Shown: positions 15,474 through 25,879 of the stretch, one piece after another
How positions within the stretch are numbered: the first letter of the stretch is position 1
Layout: every line of letters begins with the position of its first letter
Assembly (NCBI GenBank): GCA_020249775.1
Contig: JADCFA010000010.1
Span: 1 to 47,217 of the forward strand
From: Roseomonas sp.
GTDB lineage: Bacteria > Pseudomonadota > Alphaproteobacteria > Acetobacterales > Acetobacteraceae
DNA length: 47,217 bases
Direction of reading: 5' to 3'
Position numbers and translations under genes: made by a program
The notes under the pieces: model-generated
What the model saw: only the letters and a program-made list of their open reading frames with translations
What the model was told of the DNA's origin: nothing
Database searches by the model: none

Positions 15474-17240
15474 TCAGCCTCGATCCTGACGAAGCTGATT
15501 TGTTGCCTGTATGTCCACTTCACCGACCGGCGTGAGCGTCACCCCGTATTCACGTTCCGCCGTTGCACGTGAAATCAATCCATCTAGGAAATCGGCTCGC
15601 ACGGATACTGCTGGGCGGTTTAAAGGATCACCATAACCGCCCCCGGCGGGTCCTTCGCAGATGAAGATATCGCCTTCCCTGGTCGGCATATGCGGAACCT
15701 TTGAAGGCAGCGCGATGCTGTCCCCCGTATCAGCACGGCGCAATGTGAGGCGCGCGGTTGCGCCATCGCGCCCGCCAAACAGGCCCCAGGGTTTGAAGCG
15801 ATGACCTTCACCTTCAACGCTGGCGCCGCCATCACTCAGCAATCGGAATTCGCGCACACTGCCAAGCCCACCGCGCCATTGGCCCGCACCAGCGGTATCT
15901 TCGCGCAATTCATAGCGCTCAACGCGCAGTGGCAAATGGCTCTCGATATCCTCAATCGGGTTGTTGCGTGTATTGGCGTAAAGCGTGTCCACCGCATCCA
16001 TGCCATCCGCGCCCGGTCGGCCACCATAGCTGCCTTCGAAGATTTCCATATGCACCCAATGGGACTTACCCTTGATACCGGAAAACGCGATGACCTTGAG
16101 ATTACCAATACCCGCGCAAACTTGATCAGGCACAGCCTGCGCCAAAGCGCGCATTACGGTATCGGCTACCTGGTTGCCCGGGCAGAAACGCGCAATCGTA
16201 GGCGCTGGGAATTCAGGATTCGCAAGACAACCCTTTGGTGCGATGATTTCTATCGGGCGCGTCAGACCCTCATTGACCGGAATATGGCCATGCACGGCTG
16301 TATCCAACAACACAGAGCGCACCGTAAGCCAGATCGCCACATCCACCGTGCCGGTGAAGGGCATATTGATTGGACGATCCTTCACCTGTGGCGCGGTGCC
16401 CGTCAGGTCGACTATCAGGCGATCACCCTGTTTTGTGACCGTGGCGACAATAGGGAGATCGCGCTTGGCAGGATCCGGGCTATCGGCATAGCCATCAATG
16501 AAAGTCTCTGCACGCCAGGAACCTTCAGGCAGGCGCTGAATGGCTTGGCGCATCAAACGTTCGGCATGGTCCATGAGGGATTCGCAAGCAGTGCGAAAGG
16601 TCGGCAGGCCATATTGCGCGATCAGCGCTTCCATACGTTCCGCACCAATCCGGCTTGCAGCAACCTGCGCTTCCATATCGCCAACCACAAGGTCCGAGGC
16701 GCGGATATTGTCGCGCAGGATTTGCCAGACGGCATCATTGCGCTGCCCGCGATCATAGACCTTGATGGCCTTGAATTGCAGGCCTTCAGCATAGGCATCA
16801 ATCGCATCCACAATGCCACAAGACCCCGGCGTCAGCGCGCCAATATCCAAATGATGCGCGGTGGTGCCGGAAAAGCCGACCAATTCCCCCTGATAGAATA
16901 CCGGCATAATGAAGGCGACATCCGGGCCGTGTGACGCCCCGCCATAGGGATCATTATGCATGATCACATCGCCAGGGCGCACCACATCACCACGGGCCTG
17001 CAGCGTTTTCAGGATATGCTTTACATAGCCCGGAATGGGGCCTGATTGCAGCGGCGTGGATTGCGCGGATTCCGCCAAGCCCCTGCCTTGTTCATCCACC
17101 AGCGCTGCCCCGAAATCCTCACTTTCGCGAATGATGGAAGAATAGGACATGCGCATCAGCTTATAGCCGATTTCAACAGCAATGTTTTCAAGCGCGCCCT
17201 GAATGACGCTTGCCGTGACGGGGTCTACCTGCTGGTTCAT
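15474..17240 (-). CDS. hyuB: Hydantoinase B / oxoprolinase subunit B
   Basis: A 588-residue HyuB-family protein: DPVTASVIQGALENIAVEIG at the start, MSYSSIIRESEDFG, the conserved MHNDPYGGASHGPD block, and near the end GRDSxGGGYG-like EGPAGGGYGDPLNRP. HyuB forms a complex with HyuA that hydrolyses hydantoins, 5-oxoproline or related lactams using ATP. It lies 9 bp after its HyuA gene in the same minus-strand operon. The exact substrate cannot be read from the sequence. Confidence 0.9.
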   Translation of the reverse strand: MNQQVDPVTASVIQGALENIAVEIGYKLMRMSYSSIIRESEDFGAALVDEQGRGLAESAQSTPLQSGPIPGYVKHILKTLQARGDVVRPGDVIMHNDPYGGASHGPDVAFIMPVFYQGELVGFSGTTAHHLDIGALTPGSCGIVDAIDAYAEGLQFKAIKVYDRGQRNDAVWQILRDNIRASDLVVGDMEAQVAASRIGAERMEALIAQYGLPTFRTACESLMDHAERLMRQAIQRLPEGSWRAETFIDGYADSPDPAKRDLPIVATVTKQGDRLIVDLTGTAPQVKDRPINMPFTGTVDVAIWLTVRSVLLDTAVHGHIPVNEGLTRPIEIIAPKGCLANPEFPAPTIARFCPGNQVADTVMRALAQAVPDQVCAGIGNLKVIAFSGIKGKSHWVHMEIFEGSYGGRPGADGMDAVDTLYANTRNNPIEDIESHLPLRVERYELREDTAGAGQWRGGLGSVREFRLLSDGGASVEGEGHRFKPWGLFGGRDGATARLTLRRADTGDSIALPSKVPHMPTREGDIFICEGPAGGGYGDPLNRPAVSVRADFLDGLISRATAEREYGVTLTPVGEVDIQATNQLRQDRG

Positions 17241-17249
17241 GGCTGATCC

Positions 17250-19322
17250 TTAAACCGCGATGATCAGATTACCACCGGTATCGGCGGTGATGGTGCTGCC
17301 TGGCGGGACAACCGTGGTGCTATCGGTCTGCAAGACAATGACAGGCCCAGGAATGGGCGTATCTGTGGGCAGAAGGTCTCGGCGCAAGAAGGGCGTGTGC
17401 GGCGCAAATGGCTTGCCATCAGCACCTTTGAATACAACCGGGCTTCGGTGCACCAAGGCGGCTGCCATGCTGCCGCCTTGGTGGGGTGCCGGTGGCTTGC
17501 CGAGCTTGGGCCGAGGCCCAAAACCCGTGACGCGCAGATTGACGATTTCAATGACACTGTCGGTGAAAGCATGGCCATATTCTGCGCGATGCTGCTCATG
17601 AAAGCGCGTGAGCGCTTCTGCCAGGGCGGCTTCATCTACTGCACCGGCATTGAAGGCCACGCGCAGTTCGTAGCCCTGGCCGACATACCGCAAATCGCCA
17701 GCACGTTCATAGCGCGCAGAGGCAGGATCAAGCCCATCCGCCGCAAATTGCGCGGCAATCTCGGCTTCCATTGCCGTGAAATCCTGCGTCATGCGGGCAA
17801 GATCGGGCGTATTTGAAAACTGGAAGCAGGTGCGCACCGCATCATATTTCAAATCAGTCGTGAGCAAGCCCATTGCCGAGGTAATGCCTGGCGCGGGCGG
17901 AATAATGACTTCCTTGATGCCGAGTGTTTGCGCTACCTCCACCGCATGCAAAGGCCCTGCGCCACCAAAAGCCACCAGCGCATAGCCCCTGGGATCTATG
18001 CCCTTTTGCACCGTACGGCTGCGAATGGCATTGGCCATATTGGCGTTGATGATCGTCAGAATGCCAAGCGCGGTCTGGTCCACGGGCAAGGACGTCTCTG
18101 CCGCGAAGCCTTCAATCACGCTCTTGGCTGCGGCGACATCAAGCGCCATGGCGCCGCCCAGGAAGTTCTTGGGGTCAAGCCGCCCCAAAACGATATTCGC
18201 ATCCGTCACTGTCGGCAGCGTGCCGCCGCGCCCATACCCGGCAGGGCCAGGCATGGCGCCAGCGGATTGCGGCCCCACGCGAAACGCCCCGCCGGCATCG
18301 AGCCGTGCAATAGAACCGCCGCCGGCGCCGATGGTGTGGATATCAATCATCGGGGTCAGCAAGGGAAAGCCCGCAATCCAGGTATCGCGTGCCGTTGCTT
18401 CAGCGAAGCGGCCTGCTGTCACAATTCCGATATCGGCAGAAGTGCCGCCGATATCAAAAGTGATCAGATTATCACGGCCCGAAAGCGCGCCCGCCCATAT
18501 GCCGCCCAAGACCCCTGCGGCCGGGCCAGAGAGCATGGTGATCACCGGGCGATCAGCGACCATTTTCGCGGTGGCGACACCGCCATTCGATCCCATGATG
18601 TGCAAATCAGCCTGCAAGCCAGCCGCGCGCATGCGCCCTTCCAGTCGCGCGACATAATCCCTGACGGCTGGCCCGACAAAGGCATTCATTGCTGTGGTGG
18701 TGAAGCGTTCAAATTCGCGGAATTGCGGTGCTACATCAGATGAAATGGTGACGAATGCTTCGGGAAATTCTTCCAGCACAATATCGCGTGCGCGGCGTTC
18801 ATGGTCGGGGTTCAGGTAGGAAAACAGGAAGCAGATGGCGATTGAGGCTATGCCAATTTCCTTGAAATGCCGGGCTGCGTCACGGACCTCATTTTCCGCA
18901 AGCGGAACCAGCACATCGCCCCGCGGCGGGACTAGCCTTTCGCTCACCACCAGGCGGTGGCGGCGTTTGACTAGCGGGGTTGCCTGCCAGGGGATGCGCT
19001 GCTGGATGGAATAATGTTCCGGGCGTTGATGCCGGCCGATATGCACCACATCACGATAGCCGCGCGTGGTGATCATGCCGCATTCGGCACCGCGATATTC
19101 CAGCGCGGCATTGGTGGCGATGGTGGTGCCATGCAGCACATGGCCAATCGCCGCCGGCGCCACGCCTGCCTTACCGCAGAGGCCAAGAATGCCCTCCACA
19201 ACCCCAACCGAAGGATCAGCCGGTGTTGTAGAGGCCTTGTGGATAGTGACGCTGCCGCTTGCGGTATCCGTCAGGACAAGGTCGGTGAAGGTGCCACCGA
19301 CATCAACACCAACCAGCATCAC
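17250..19322 (-). CDS. hyuA: Hydantoinase A / oxoprolinase subunit A
   Basis: A 690-residue ATPase subunit of the actin-fold HyuA family. The N terminus holds the phosphate-1 motif [28 protein letters not shown] follows; the central part has [13 protein letters not shown] (phosphate-2) and the conserved [13 protein letters not shown] region; [13 protein letters not shown] is the adenosine motif. Its start overlaps the stop of the deacetylase-like gene (ATGA). With HyuB it should carry out an ATP-driven opening of a cyclic amide. It differs from the second copy at 21086 and so is not a recent duplicate. Confidence 0.9.
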   Translation of the reverse strand: MMLVGVDVGGTFTDLVLTDTASGSVTIHKASTTPADPSVGVVEGILGLCGKAGVAPAAIGHVLHGTTIATNAALEYRGAECGMITTRGYRDVVHIGRHQRPEHYSIQQRIPWQATPLVKRRHRLVVSERLVPPRGDVLVPLAENEVRDAARHFKEIGIASIAICFLFSYLNPDHERRARDIVLEEFPEAFVTISSDVAPQFREFERFTTTAMNAFVGPAVRDYVARLEGRMRAAGLQADLHIMGSNGGVATAKMVADRPVITMLSGPAAGVLGGIWAGALSGRDNLITFDIGGTSADIGIVTAGRFAEATARDTWIAGFPLLTPMIDIHTIGAGGGSIARLDAGGAFRVGPQSAGAMPGPAGYGRGGTLPTVTDANIVLGRLDPKNFLGGAMALDVAAAKSVIEGFAAETSLPVDQTALGILTIINANMANAIRSRTVQKGIDPRGYALVAFGGAGPLHAVEVAQTLGIKEVIIPPAPGITSAMGLLTTDLKYDAVRTCFQFSNTPDLARMTQDFTAMEAEIAAQFAADGLDPASARYERAGDLRYVGQGYELRVAFNAGAVDEAALAEALTRFHEQHRAEYGHAFTDSVIEIVNLRVTGFGPRPKLGKPPAPHQGGSMAAALVHRSPVVFKGADGKPFAPHTPFLRRDLLPTDTPIPGPVIVLQTDSTTVVPPGSTITADTGGNLIIAV

Positions 19323-20224
19323 TTGCCCTTTTTGTTCTTGGCCGAAGACTTGCGCGGAAAGCGCTTGCGGAAATCCGCCGCCATTTCCTCAAGCGTTACA
19401 AAGCGTACGCCAGGATGCTTCAGCATATGACCGATCAGGCGTTCCAGCATCAGAAGGACTTGAGGGCGGCCAGATACATCCGGGTGGATTGTCATAGGAA
19501 CCACAGCGTAATCATATTCGCGGTAGATGAAATCGAAATGATCGCGCCAGATCTGTTCAAGCTGGTGGGGCGAAACATAGCCATGACTATTCGGGAATTT
19601 CTTCACGAACATCATGGGCGGCAGGTCATCCAAATACCAGGAGGCAGGGATTTCAACCAGATCGGTTTCGCGCCCGCGCGTAAAAGGCTTCATCCAGCTT
19701 GACGCTGGCTTGCTGTAATCAATCGGTGTCCAGGCATCGCCAGTGCGTACATAATAAGGCGCAGCATCCTGATGCATCAGCGAATGATCATACGCGATGC
19801 CGCGTTCGATGAGGATTTCAATGGACGTGGCAGAAACCTCCCACCAAGGTGCCACATACCCAACCGGACGCCGACCCCAGTATTTTTCGATCAGGCCGAT
19901 GCATTTATCAAAAACTGCCTCTTCCTGGGTGCGCGAAAGTGCAAGGGGATTTTCATGGCTATAGCCATGCAGGCCAATCTCATGCCCGGCCTTGGCGACC
20001 ATCTCAGTTTCCTTGGGGAAGGATTCGATGGTATGGCCAGGGATGAACCAGGATTGTTTCATACCGAAGCGATCAAAAAGGCGCAGTAGGCGCGGCATAC
20101 CGACCTCAGCCGCAAAGACCCCGCGGCTGATATCGCCGGGGCTATCCTCACCCATGTAGCTGCCAAGCCAACCAGCAACGGCGTCACAATGCACACTGAA
20201 TGCGCAAAGAATTTCCTTTGCCAT
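19319..20224 (-). CDS. Polysaccharide-deacetylase-family hydrolase, PgdA/cyclic-imidase-like
   Basis: A 301-residue NodB-fold hydrolase very like the Helicobacter HP0310 PgdA type: [20 protein letters not shown], then [32 protein letters not shown] (metal His pair), [16 protein letters not shown] and [11 protein letters not shown]. Related proteins include allantoinase PuuE and cyclic imide hydrolases, and the operon with HyuA/HyuB and an amidase makes a small cyclic amide substrate more likely than peptidoglycan. No signal peptide, which also argues for a cytoplasmic small-molecule role. The start at 20224 follows GGGAG; an in-frame ATG eight codons upstream is less likely. Confidence 0.85.
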   Translation of the reverse strand: MAKEILCAFSVHCDAVAGWLGSYMGEDSPGDISRGVFAAEVGMPRLLRLFDRFGMKQSWFIPGHTIESFPKETEMVAKAGHEIGLHGYSHENPLALSRTQEEAVFDKCIGLIEKYWGRRPVGYVAPWWEVSATSIEILIERGIAYDHSLMHQDAAPYYVRTGDAWTPIDYSKPASSWMKPFTRGRETDLVEIPASWYLDDLPPMMFVKKFPNSHGYVSPHQLEQIWRDHFDFIYREYDYAVVPMTIHPDVSGRPQVLLMLERLIGHMLKHPGVRFVTLEEMAADFRKRFPRKSSAKNKKGK

Positions 20225-20351
20225 TTTGTTCTCCCGGTCTTTGTTCACGAATGAGAAGCGGTTGGCACTCTTGGCAGCGCCTTACCGCGTATGTCACCGT
20301 AGTCCTATTGCAGTGAACAGCAAATATCGTGCCGCGCAGGCGCGTACTGCG

Positions 20352-20987
20352 TTAGCTGCGACTATTTGCCTGGGCCCAACGCTGAATACCCGCAATCGCC
20401 GCTTCAGCATCAATGATATCCGCGTACCGCCTTTCTACATCCTTCAAATTCTGCCGATGGGCGGCCTCATCCTGATCACCGACGCAATCCTCCGGCACCT
20501 GTACCCGAAAGCCCAAGGAAAAGGCATCAATGATGCTGGCGCGTACGCAGCCTGATGTGATGCAGCCCGTGACGATGACCGTATCCACGCGATTACGTGT
20601 CAGGATAGCCCCTGCGGCCGTTCCAAAAAATATGGAAGGCGCTGTTTTTGCCAACACCACATCGGGTTCTTCCGCCGCAATCCGCGGATCAAGCTCCACA
20701 GCTTTGGTGCCGGCCAGCAAATCCAGGACTGGACCCACCTTCCAGTGCGGAGCACCTTTCGGACCATCAAAGGCAATGGCACATGCAATCACGGGAGCGC
20801 CGGCCGCCTTGGCGGCACGCATGACACGCAGGGTGTTTTCCAGCGCGCGCTCCACAAGCGGAGCCCCGCCCATGGGGAAATCCGGATCGGTAAAGCCGCG
20901 CTGAAAATCAACCACCACCACCCCTGGCTTTTCGCCAAACCCAACAGGCCGGTCCCCATAGCCGCGCGCCGCATAGATATCTTCCAT
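20352..20987 (-). CDS. Isochorismatase-family amidohydrolase (N-carbamoyl amidase-like)
   Basis: A 211-residue cysteine hydrolase. The triad of the family is visible: Asp in GVVVVDFQRGF, Lys in VVLAKTAPS and Cys in VTGCITSGCVRAS, with the cis-peptide near the VTGCITSG turn. Closest in style are N-carbamoylsarcosine amidase and other small-amide hydrolases, which release ammonia and CO2 from carbamoyl groups. It is the first gene of the minus-strand operon and is 127 bp before the deacetylase-like gene; its start lies opposite the start of the second HyuA, so a divergent promoter region lies at 20988-21085. Confidence 0.88.
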   Translation of the reverse strand: MEDIYAARGYGDRPVGFGEKPGVVVVDFQRGFTDPDFPMGGAPLVERALENTLRVMRAAKAAGAPVIACAIAFDGPKGAPHWKVGPVLDLLAGTKAVELDPRIAAEEPDVVLAKTAPSIFFGTAAGAILTRNRVDTVIVTGCITSGCVRASIIDAFSLGFRVQVPEDCVGDQDEAAHRQNLKDVERRYADIIDAEAAIAGIQRWAQANSRS

Positions 20988-21085
20988 GGCAAAATTCCCT
21001 TCATCATCCGCGATGGATATTTGCCTAAAGGATAGATGTAAGCAATTCTAGGAAGGTCGTTTGGCTCGGCTAGATGGGGGTTTTA

Positions 21086-23185
21086 ATGAGTGGCTACCGG
21101 ATTTCCGTTGATACAGGCGGGACTTTCACAGATATCATTGTTCTTGACCCCAAAGGCAGCTTGCATATTGGGAAATCACTGACCACGCCCGAGCGTATTT
21201 TTGATGGCATGGCGGGGGCACTTAACGTAGTTGCTGAAGATTTAGGCATTGAACTGGCTAAGCTTTTGGCAGCAACTGATGTGCTGATCTATGGCACCAC
21301 GCGCGCCACCAATGCTGTGGTCACCAAACGCACTGCCAAGACGGCCTTCATTACCACTAAGGGCTTCAAGGATACGCTCACCCTAAAGGAAGGCGGTAAG
21401 CACGGCCCCCATGATTATTCCTATGATTATCCTGATCCCTATATCCCGCGCCGTCGCTCTTTTGAGGTGACTGAGCGGATTGGCGCCGAAGGGGAAGTTG
21501 TTCAGTCACTGCATGAGGCTGAGGTACGCGAGATCCTGAAAACGCTGAAACAGCGCGGCTTCGAAGCGGTGGCAGTATCGCTTCTATGGTCCATCGCCAA
21601 TCCAGCACATGAGCTAAGGATCGGTGCTTTGATCGAAGAAATGCTGCCCGGCATTCCCTACACGCTATCGCACCAGCTGGTCCCCATTTTGCGCGAATAT
21701 CGCCGTGCTTCGGCTACCGCTATTGACGCATCGCTGAAGCCGCTTATGCAAAAGCACCTCCGTGAAATGGCGGCAGATCTTCGCAAGGCGGGTTTTGCCG
21801 GTGATCTCTTGGTCAGCACCTCGGTCGGCGGCTGCCAGGAAGTGGAAGAACTTATTGCGCGGCCCATCCACACGCTAAAATCCGGCCCCGCCATGGCGCC
21901 AGTTGCGGGCCGCGCCTATGCGGCGGTGGAAAAGCTCGGCGGCAATGCGATTGTCTGCGATACGGGCGGCACGACGTTTGATGTCGGCCTCGTGCGCGAT
22001 AGTAGCCTGGTCTATACGCGCGATTCATGGCTTGGGCAGCGCTGGCTTGGCGATATCATTGGCACATCGACTGTGGATGTGCGCAGTATTGGGGCCGGCG
22101 GTGGTTCCATCGCCTGGCTTGATGCCGGCGGCTTGCTGCGCGTTGGCCCGCAATCTGCGGGCTCCGTTCCCGGGCCCGCCTGCTATGGCCGCGGCGGCGA
22201 TCAACCGACGGTAACCGATGCCGCCCTGGTGCTGGGCTATATTGATCCTGATTACTTCAATGGTGGTCGGCTTAAGCTGGATCCGGAAGCGGCGCATCGC
22301 GTCATTACGCGCCTTGCGCATCAGCTTGGGCGCACAGCGGATGAAACCGCTGCCGCCATCATGGTGATTGCCAATGAACTGATGATCAAGGCGATTGGCG
22401 AAATCACCGTCAATGAAGGCGTCAATCCTCGGGAAAGTGTGGTCGTAGCCGGTGGTGGTGCCGCAGGCTTCAATATCATGCCAATCGCACGCGAATTGGG
22501 TTGCGCAACAGTCATTCTTCCCCGCCTTGCTTCAGCACTGTCGGCGTGCGGCATGCAATATAGCGACATTGTCTTTGAAGCGACGCGTAGCCGCTTTACC
22601 GATGATCGTGGCTTTGACATGGCCAGCGTCAATCGCGCGCTTGAAGAGATTGAGGCTGAATTACTGAGTTTCCGGCAAGGCCTCAAAGGCGCAGAAGCTG
22701 CCGAAGCGCGCGTGGAATTACTGGTGGAAGCACGCTACCGTGCGCAGGTGTGGGAATTGGATACTTTCCTGCCGAAAACACGCCTGCAAAATGCCGCCGA
22801 TGTCGCAGCCTTGGCTGAGGCATTCCATCAGACGCATGAACGCGTCTATGCGGTGCGCGATGAAGGCAGCCCAGTGGAATTTGTCAATTGGAAGGGGCGC
22901 ATCGCCATTCGATTGTTTGCACCACCTCCGCCACCGGATTTTAGCGCACGCAGCTATCTGCCGGAAGCGGATACGAAGCGCCCTTGCTTCTTCACCGAAA
23001 CAGGCCGTGCGCAAACACCTGTCTATCGCGGCCGGATGCTGAAGCCTGGTGCGCAAATCGCCGGCCCCGCCATTATCGAAGAACCCACGACAACCATTGT
23101 TGTCTATCCGGGGCTTTCAGCCACCCTCTCCGCAGCAGGCAATTACATTCTGCATTGCGTACCCTCTCAACTCGTGGCGGCTTAA
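21086..23185 (+). CDS. hyuA: Hydantoinase A / oxoprolinase subunit A, second copy
   Basis: A 699-residue HyuA. Motifs: [57 protein letters not shown] and VVVAGGGAAGFNI. It shares the family layout with the minus-strand copy but the sequence is clearly different, so the two pairs probably act on different substrates or steps. ATG at 21086 begins the conserved N terminus; a frame start 4 codons earlier (21074) is also open. It leads the plus-strand operon with HyuB2 and the oxygenase. Confidence 0.9.
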   Translation: MSGYRISVDTGGTFTDIIVLDPKGSLHIGKSLTTPERIFDGMAGALNVVAEDLGIELAKLLAATDVLIYGTTRATNAVVTKRTAKTAFITTKGFKDTLTLKEGGKHGPHDYSYDYPDPYIPRRRSFEVTERIGAEGEVVQSLHEAEVREILKTLKQRGFEAVAVSLLWSIANPAHELRIGALIEEMLPGIPYTLSHQLVPILREYRRASATAIDASLKPLMQKHLREMAADLRKAGFAGDLLVSTSVGGCQEVEELIARPIHTLKSGPAMAPVAGRAYAAVEKLGGNAIVCDTGGTTFDVGLVRDSSLVYTRDSWLGQRWLGDIIGTSTVDVRSIGAGGGSIAWLDAGGLLRVGPQSAGSVPGPACYGRGGDQPTVTDAALVLGYIDPDYFNGGRLKLDPEAAHRVITRLAHQLGRTADETAAAIMVIANELMIKAIGEITVNEGVNPRESVVVAGGGAAGFNIMPIARELGCATVILPRLASALSACGMQYSDIVFEATRSRFTDDRGFDMASVNRALEEIEAELLSFRQGLKGAEAAEARVELLVEARYRAQVWELDTFLPKTRLQNAADVAALAEAFHQTHERVYAVRDEGSPVEFVNWKGRIAIRLFAPPPPPDFSARSYLPEADTKRPCFFTETGRAQTPVYRGRMLKPGAQIAGPAIIEEPTTTIVVYPGLSATLSAAGNYILHCVPSQLVAA

Positions 23186-23196
23186 GGAGTAATGGG

Positions 23197-24993
23197 ATGA
23201 CCGATTCAACAAGCCTTGATCCCGTTCTGCTTTCTGTCATGGCCAATCGCCTTGATGGCATTGTGCGGGAGATGACCAATACGCTCTTGCGCGCGGCGCG
23301 TTCGGCGGTGATATCCTCGGCGCGTGATTTCTCCTGCTGCCTGGTGACGGGGGAGGATGAATTATTGGCACCCGCTGAAGGGCTGCCAGTGCATATCTTC
23401 GGCTGCCATATCCAAACCGCCAATATGCGGCGCTATCACGCGGGAGATATCCGCCGTGGTGACGCTTACCTGGATAATGACCCTTATGGCGGCAACACCC
23501 ATCCCGCCGATCACACTTTCATGGTGCCGGTGTTCTATGAAGGCGAACATCTTTTCACCAGTGTCGCCAAATGCCACATGGCGGATATCGGCAATTCCAT
23601 CCCTTCCAGCTATTTCGTCCTGGCGCGCGATGTTTACCATGAAGGCGCGCTCGTGTTTCCAGGTGTGCGCATTCAGCGCGATTTTCGCAACATTGAAGAT
23701 ATCGTCCGCATGTGCCGCGCGCGCATTCGCGTGCCGGACCAATGGTATGGCGATTATCTTGCGGGGCTTGGCTCGGCCCGGGTGGCGGAACGCAGGCTTG
23801 AGGAATTCTGCGCCAAATATGGCGTGCCCACCGTCAAGCGCTTCATGCGCGACTGGTTCGATTATTCTGAACGCCGCATGATCGATAATATTCGCCGCAT
23901 GCCAAAGGCGCGCCTGGTGAATAAGGGCAAATCTGATCCGCTGGAGGGCATTCTACCCGGTGGGCTGGAATTGACCGTAAAGATTGAGATCGACCCGGAT
24001 GAGGCCATGATCCATGTTGATCTGTCCGATAATCCGCCTTGCGTTGATGTTGGGTTGAATACATCGCTGGGGGCGGCGACATCCGCCGTTGTCGGCGCCA
24101 TCTTCAATGCCTTGGATAAGGATCTACCGCGCAATGCCGGCAGTTTCCGGCGACTGCGCTTTACCTATGCCGAAGAAAGCGTCGTGGCGGCGCCGAAATT
24201 CCCGCATTCCTGTTCGGTCGCCACCACCAATGTCTCCGAACGCTTGGTCAATATCACCCAATCGGCCTTCGCCCAGCTTGGTGATGGCCATGGGTTGAGC
24301 GAGGGCGGTACTGGCCTTGGTGCCGGCATGGCGGTGATTTCCGGCAAGGATCATCGCCGCGCGGATGCGCCTTTCGTCAATCGCATGATGCTGTCCACCA
24401 ATGGTGGGCCTTCTTCGCCGGTTGCTGATGGCTGGGTGAATTACGCCATCCCGGTTATTGCCGGCCTTATGTACCGCGACAGTGTGGAGGTGGATGAACT
24501 GAAACACCCCATTCGCGTGAATGCGCTTGAATTGGTGCAAGATAGTGCAGGTGCTGGGCGGCACCGGGGCGCGCCGGCGCAGCAGATTGAACTGACGCCC
24601 ACCGGCAACCCGGTGACCGCCGTGATTTCCTGCGATGGTCAACATGCCCCGCCACGCGGTGTTGTTGGCGGCTTGTCCGGAACACCGGGCGCCACCTGGT
24701 TGGTGGGCGAAAATAGCGATGCCACGCGCCTGCCCAATGTGGTGCAGATCACGCTACAAAAGGGGCAAACACTGCGTGGACGTGACAGTTCCGGCGGTGG
24801 CTATGGCGACCCACTGACGCGCGATACCGCGCGCGTGCTGCATGATGTGCTGGAAGGGTGGGAAAGCCGCGAAAAAGCACGCACGATCTATGGCGTGATT
24901 TTTACTGGAGAGATCGACGATGAGACACTCGCGGTCGATTTACCGGCAACGCAGGCAGAGCGCGCACAGTTGATGGTGGCACGCGGGGGCTAA
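23197..24993 (+). CDS. hyuB: Hydantoinase B / oxoprolinase subunit B, second copy
   Basis: A 598-residue HyuB with DPVLLSVMANRLDGIVREM, the SSARDFSCCLVT segment, YLDNDPYGGNTHPADH and, near the C terminus, GRDSSGGGYGDPLTRD. A GGAG site lies 6-9 bases before ATG 23197, 11 bp after the HyuA2 stop. The open frame extends to 22984 but would overlap HyuA2 deeply, so it is rejected. It presumably forms a heteromer with HyuA2. Confidence 0.9.
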   Translation: MTDSTSLDPVLLSVMANRLDGIVREMTNTLLRAARSAVISSARDFSCCLVTGEDELLAPAEGLPVHIFGCHIQTANMRRYHAGDIRRGDAYLDNDPYGGNTHPADHTFMVPVFYEGEHLFTSVAKCHMADIGNSIPSSYFVLARDVYHEGALVFPGVRIQRDFRNIEDIVRMCRARIRVPDQWYGDYLAGLGSARVAERRLEEFCAKYGVPTVKRFMRDWFDYSERRMIDNIRRMPKARLVNKGKSDPLEGILPGGLELTVKIEIDPDEAMIHVDLSDNPPCVDVGLNTSLGAATSAVVGAIFNALDKDLPRNAGSFRRLRFTYAEESVVAAPKFPHSCSVATTNVSERLVNITQSAFAQLGDGHGLSEGGTGLGAGMAVISGKDHRRADAPFVNRMMLSTNGGPSSPVADGWVNYAIPVIAGLMYRDSVEVDELKHPIRVNALELVQDSAGAGRHRGAPAQQIELTPTGNPVTAVISCDGQHAPPRGVVGGLSGTPGATWLVGENSDATRLPNVVQITLQKGQTLRGRDSSGGGYGDPLTRDTARVLHDVLEGWESREKARTIYGVIFTGEIDDETLAVDLPATQAERAQLMVARGG

Positions 24994-25091
24994 AACGGAC
25001 GCCCAATTCGGCTTCGCCAGCGGCATGGCAAGAATCCTGCATGGAGAGTGCGGTGTCAGCCACCAGTCCTTCTCCGCCATGAGGTATCGCC

Positions 25092-25388
25092 ATGCTGCTT
25101 GAGGTTCCTGTGCTCGATATCGCGACGTTTCATGGCGGTGACGTGACCACCAAGCGGCGCTTGGCGGATGAGGTTGGGCGCGCAATCAATGATATCGGCT
25201 TTCTCGTGATCACCGGTCATGGGATTGACCCTGATCTGATCGCGCGGGTGCAAACTGTGCCCAAAGCATTCTTTGATTTGCCCATCTCGGAAAAGAACGC
25301 CGTGCTTCGCCCTGCGCAGGATGTGACGCGCGGCTATATCCCATTAGACCATGATGACATTACGCTGCACCATAGCCTGAGTTTTTGA
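25092..25388 (+). pseudogene. 2-oxoglutarate/Fe(II) oxygenase, N-terminal part cut by IS630
   Basis: Genuine sequence runs from ATG 25092 to the TA at 25345-25346 (85 codons): VPVLDIATFHGGD, then AINDIGFLVITGHGID and FFDLPISEKN, the DIOX_N region of isopenicillin N synthase-like oxygenases. From 25347 the frame reads into the insertion element and stops at 25388. Joining codon 85 to 26394 gives an uninterrupted 333-residue protein, so the gene was intact before insertion. It follows the HyuAB2 genes in the same direction. Confidence 0.85.
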
Positions 25389-25833
25389 GGTAGTTGGCGC
25401 ATTCGTGTGGTGGGAATGCATTTAGCAAGGCACCGATGCGGCGCCATGTTGTTTCAACGGATCGTTCTGCAGCCTTTCGCATGAGATGTTTGAGCTTGGC
25501 AAAGACTTGCTCAATCGGATTGAGGTCGGGGCTGTAGGGCGGCAGGAACAGCAGCCTGGCACCTCTGGCCCTGATCGCGGCGCGAACGGCTGGTTTCTTG
25601 TGGCTGGAAAGATTGTCCATGACGACGATGTCTCCGGGCACGAGCGTTGGGCAGAGCTGTTCTTCGACCCATGCGGTGAAGCTGGCGGCGTTGATCGGCT
25701 GATCGAACACGAAGGGCGCATCGATCCGGTCGCAGCGGAGGGCTGCGATGAAGGTCATCGTTTTCCAGTGGCCGTAGGGCACCTTGGCATGGAGCCGTTG
25801 TCCGACCGGAGCCCAGCCCCGCAAGGGTGCCAT
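25360..25833 (-). CDS. IS630 transposase, C-terminal DDE frame (orfB)
   Basis: This frame supplies the catalytic part. Read back from its first ATG the same frame is open to the A8 run and includes LVFVDETWAKTN with the first Asp. The remainder has DIVVMDNLSSHKK (second Asp), LLFLPPYSPDLNPIEQVF (final Glu) and a KLKHLMRKAAE helix. It lacks the DNA-binding domain, which is in the other frame. The real product is probably a fusion made across the run of eight A at 25959-25966 (minus-strand sense). Confidence 0.85.
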   Translation of the reverse strand: MAPLRGWAPVGQRLHAKVPYGHWKTMTFIAALRCDRIDAPFVFDQPINAASFTAWVEEQLCPTLVPGDIVVMDNLSSHKKPAVRAAIRARGARLLFLPPYSPDLNPIEQVFAKLKHLMRKAAERSVETTWRRIGALLNAFPPHECANYLKNSGYGAA

Positions 25834-25879
25834 GTTGGTCTTGGCCCAGGTCTCGTCGACGAAGACCAGGCGGCGGGGA

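Noticed and set aside
15801-16934. 377-codon plus-strand frame opposite HyuB
   Set aside because: Composition is low-complexity and biased as expected for an antisense frame; HyuB motifs are on the other strand.
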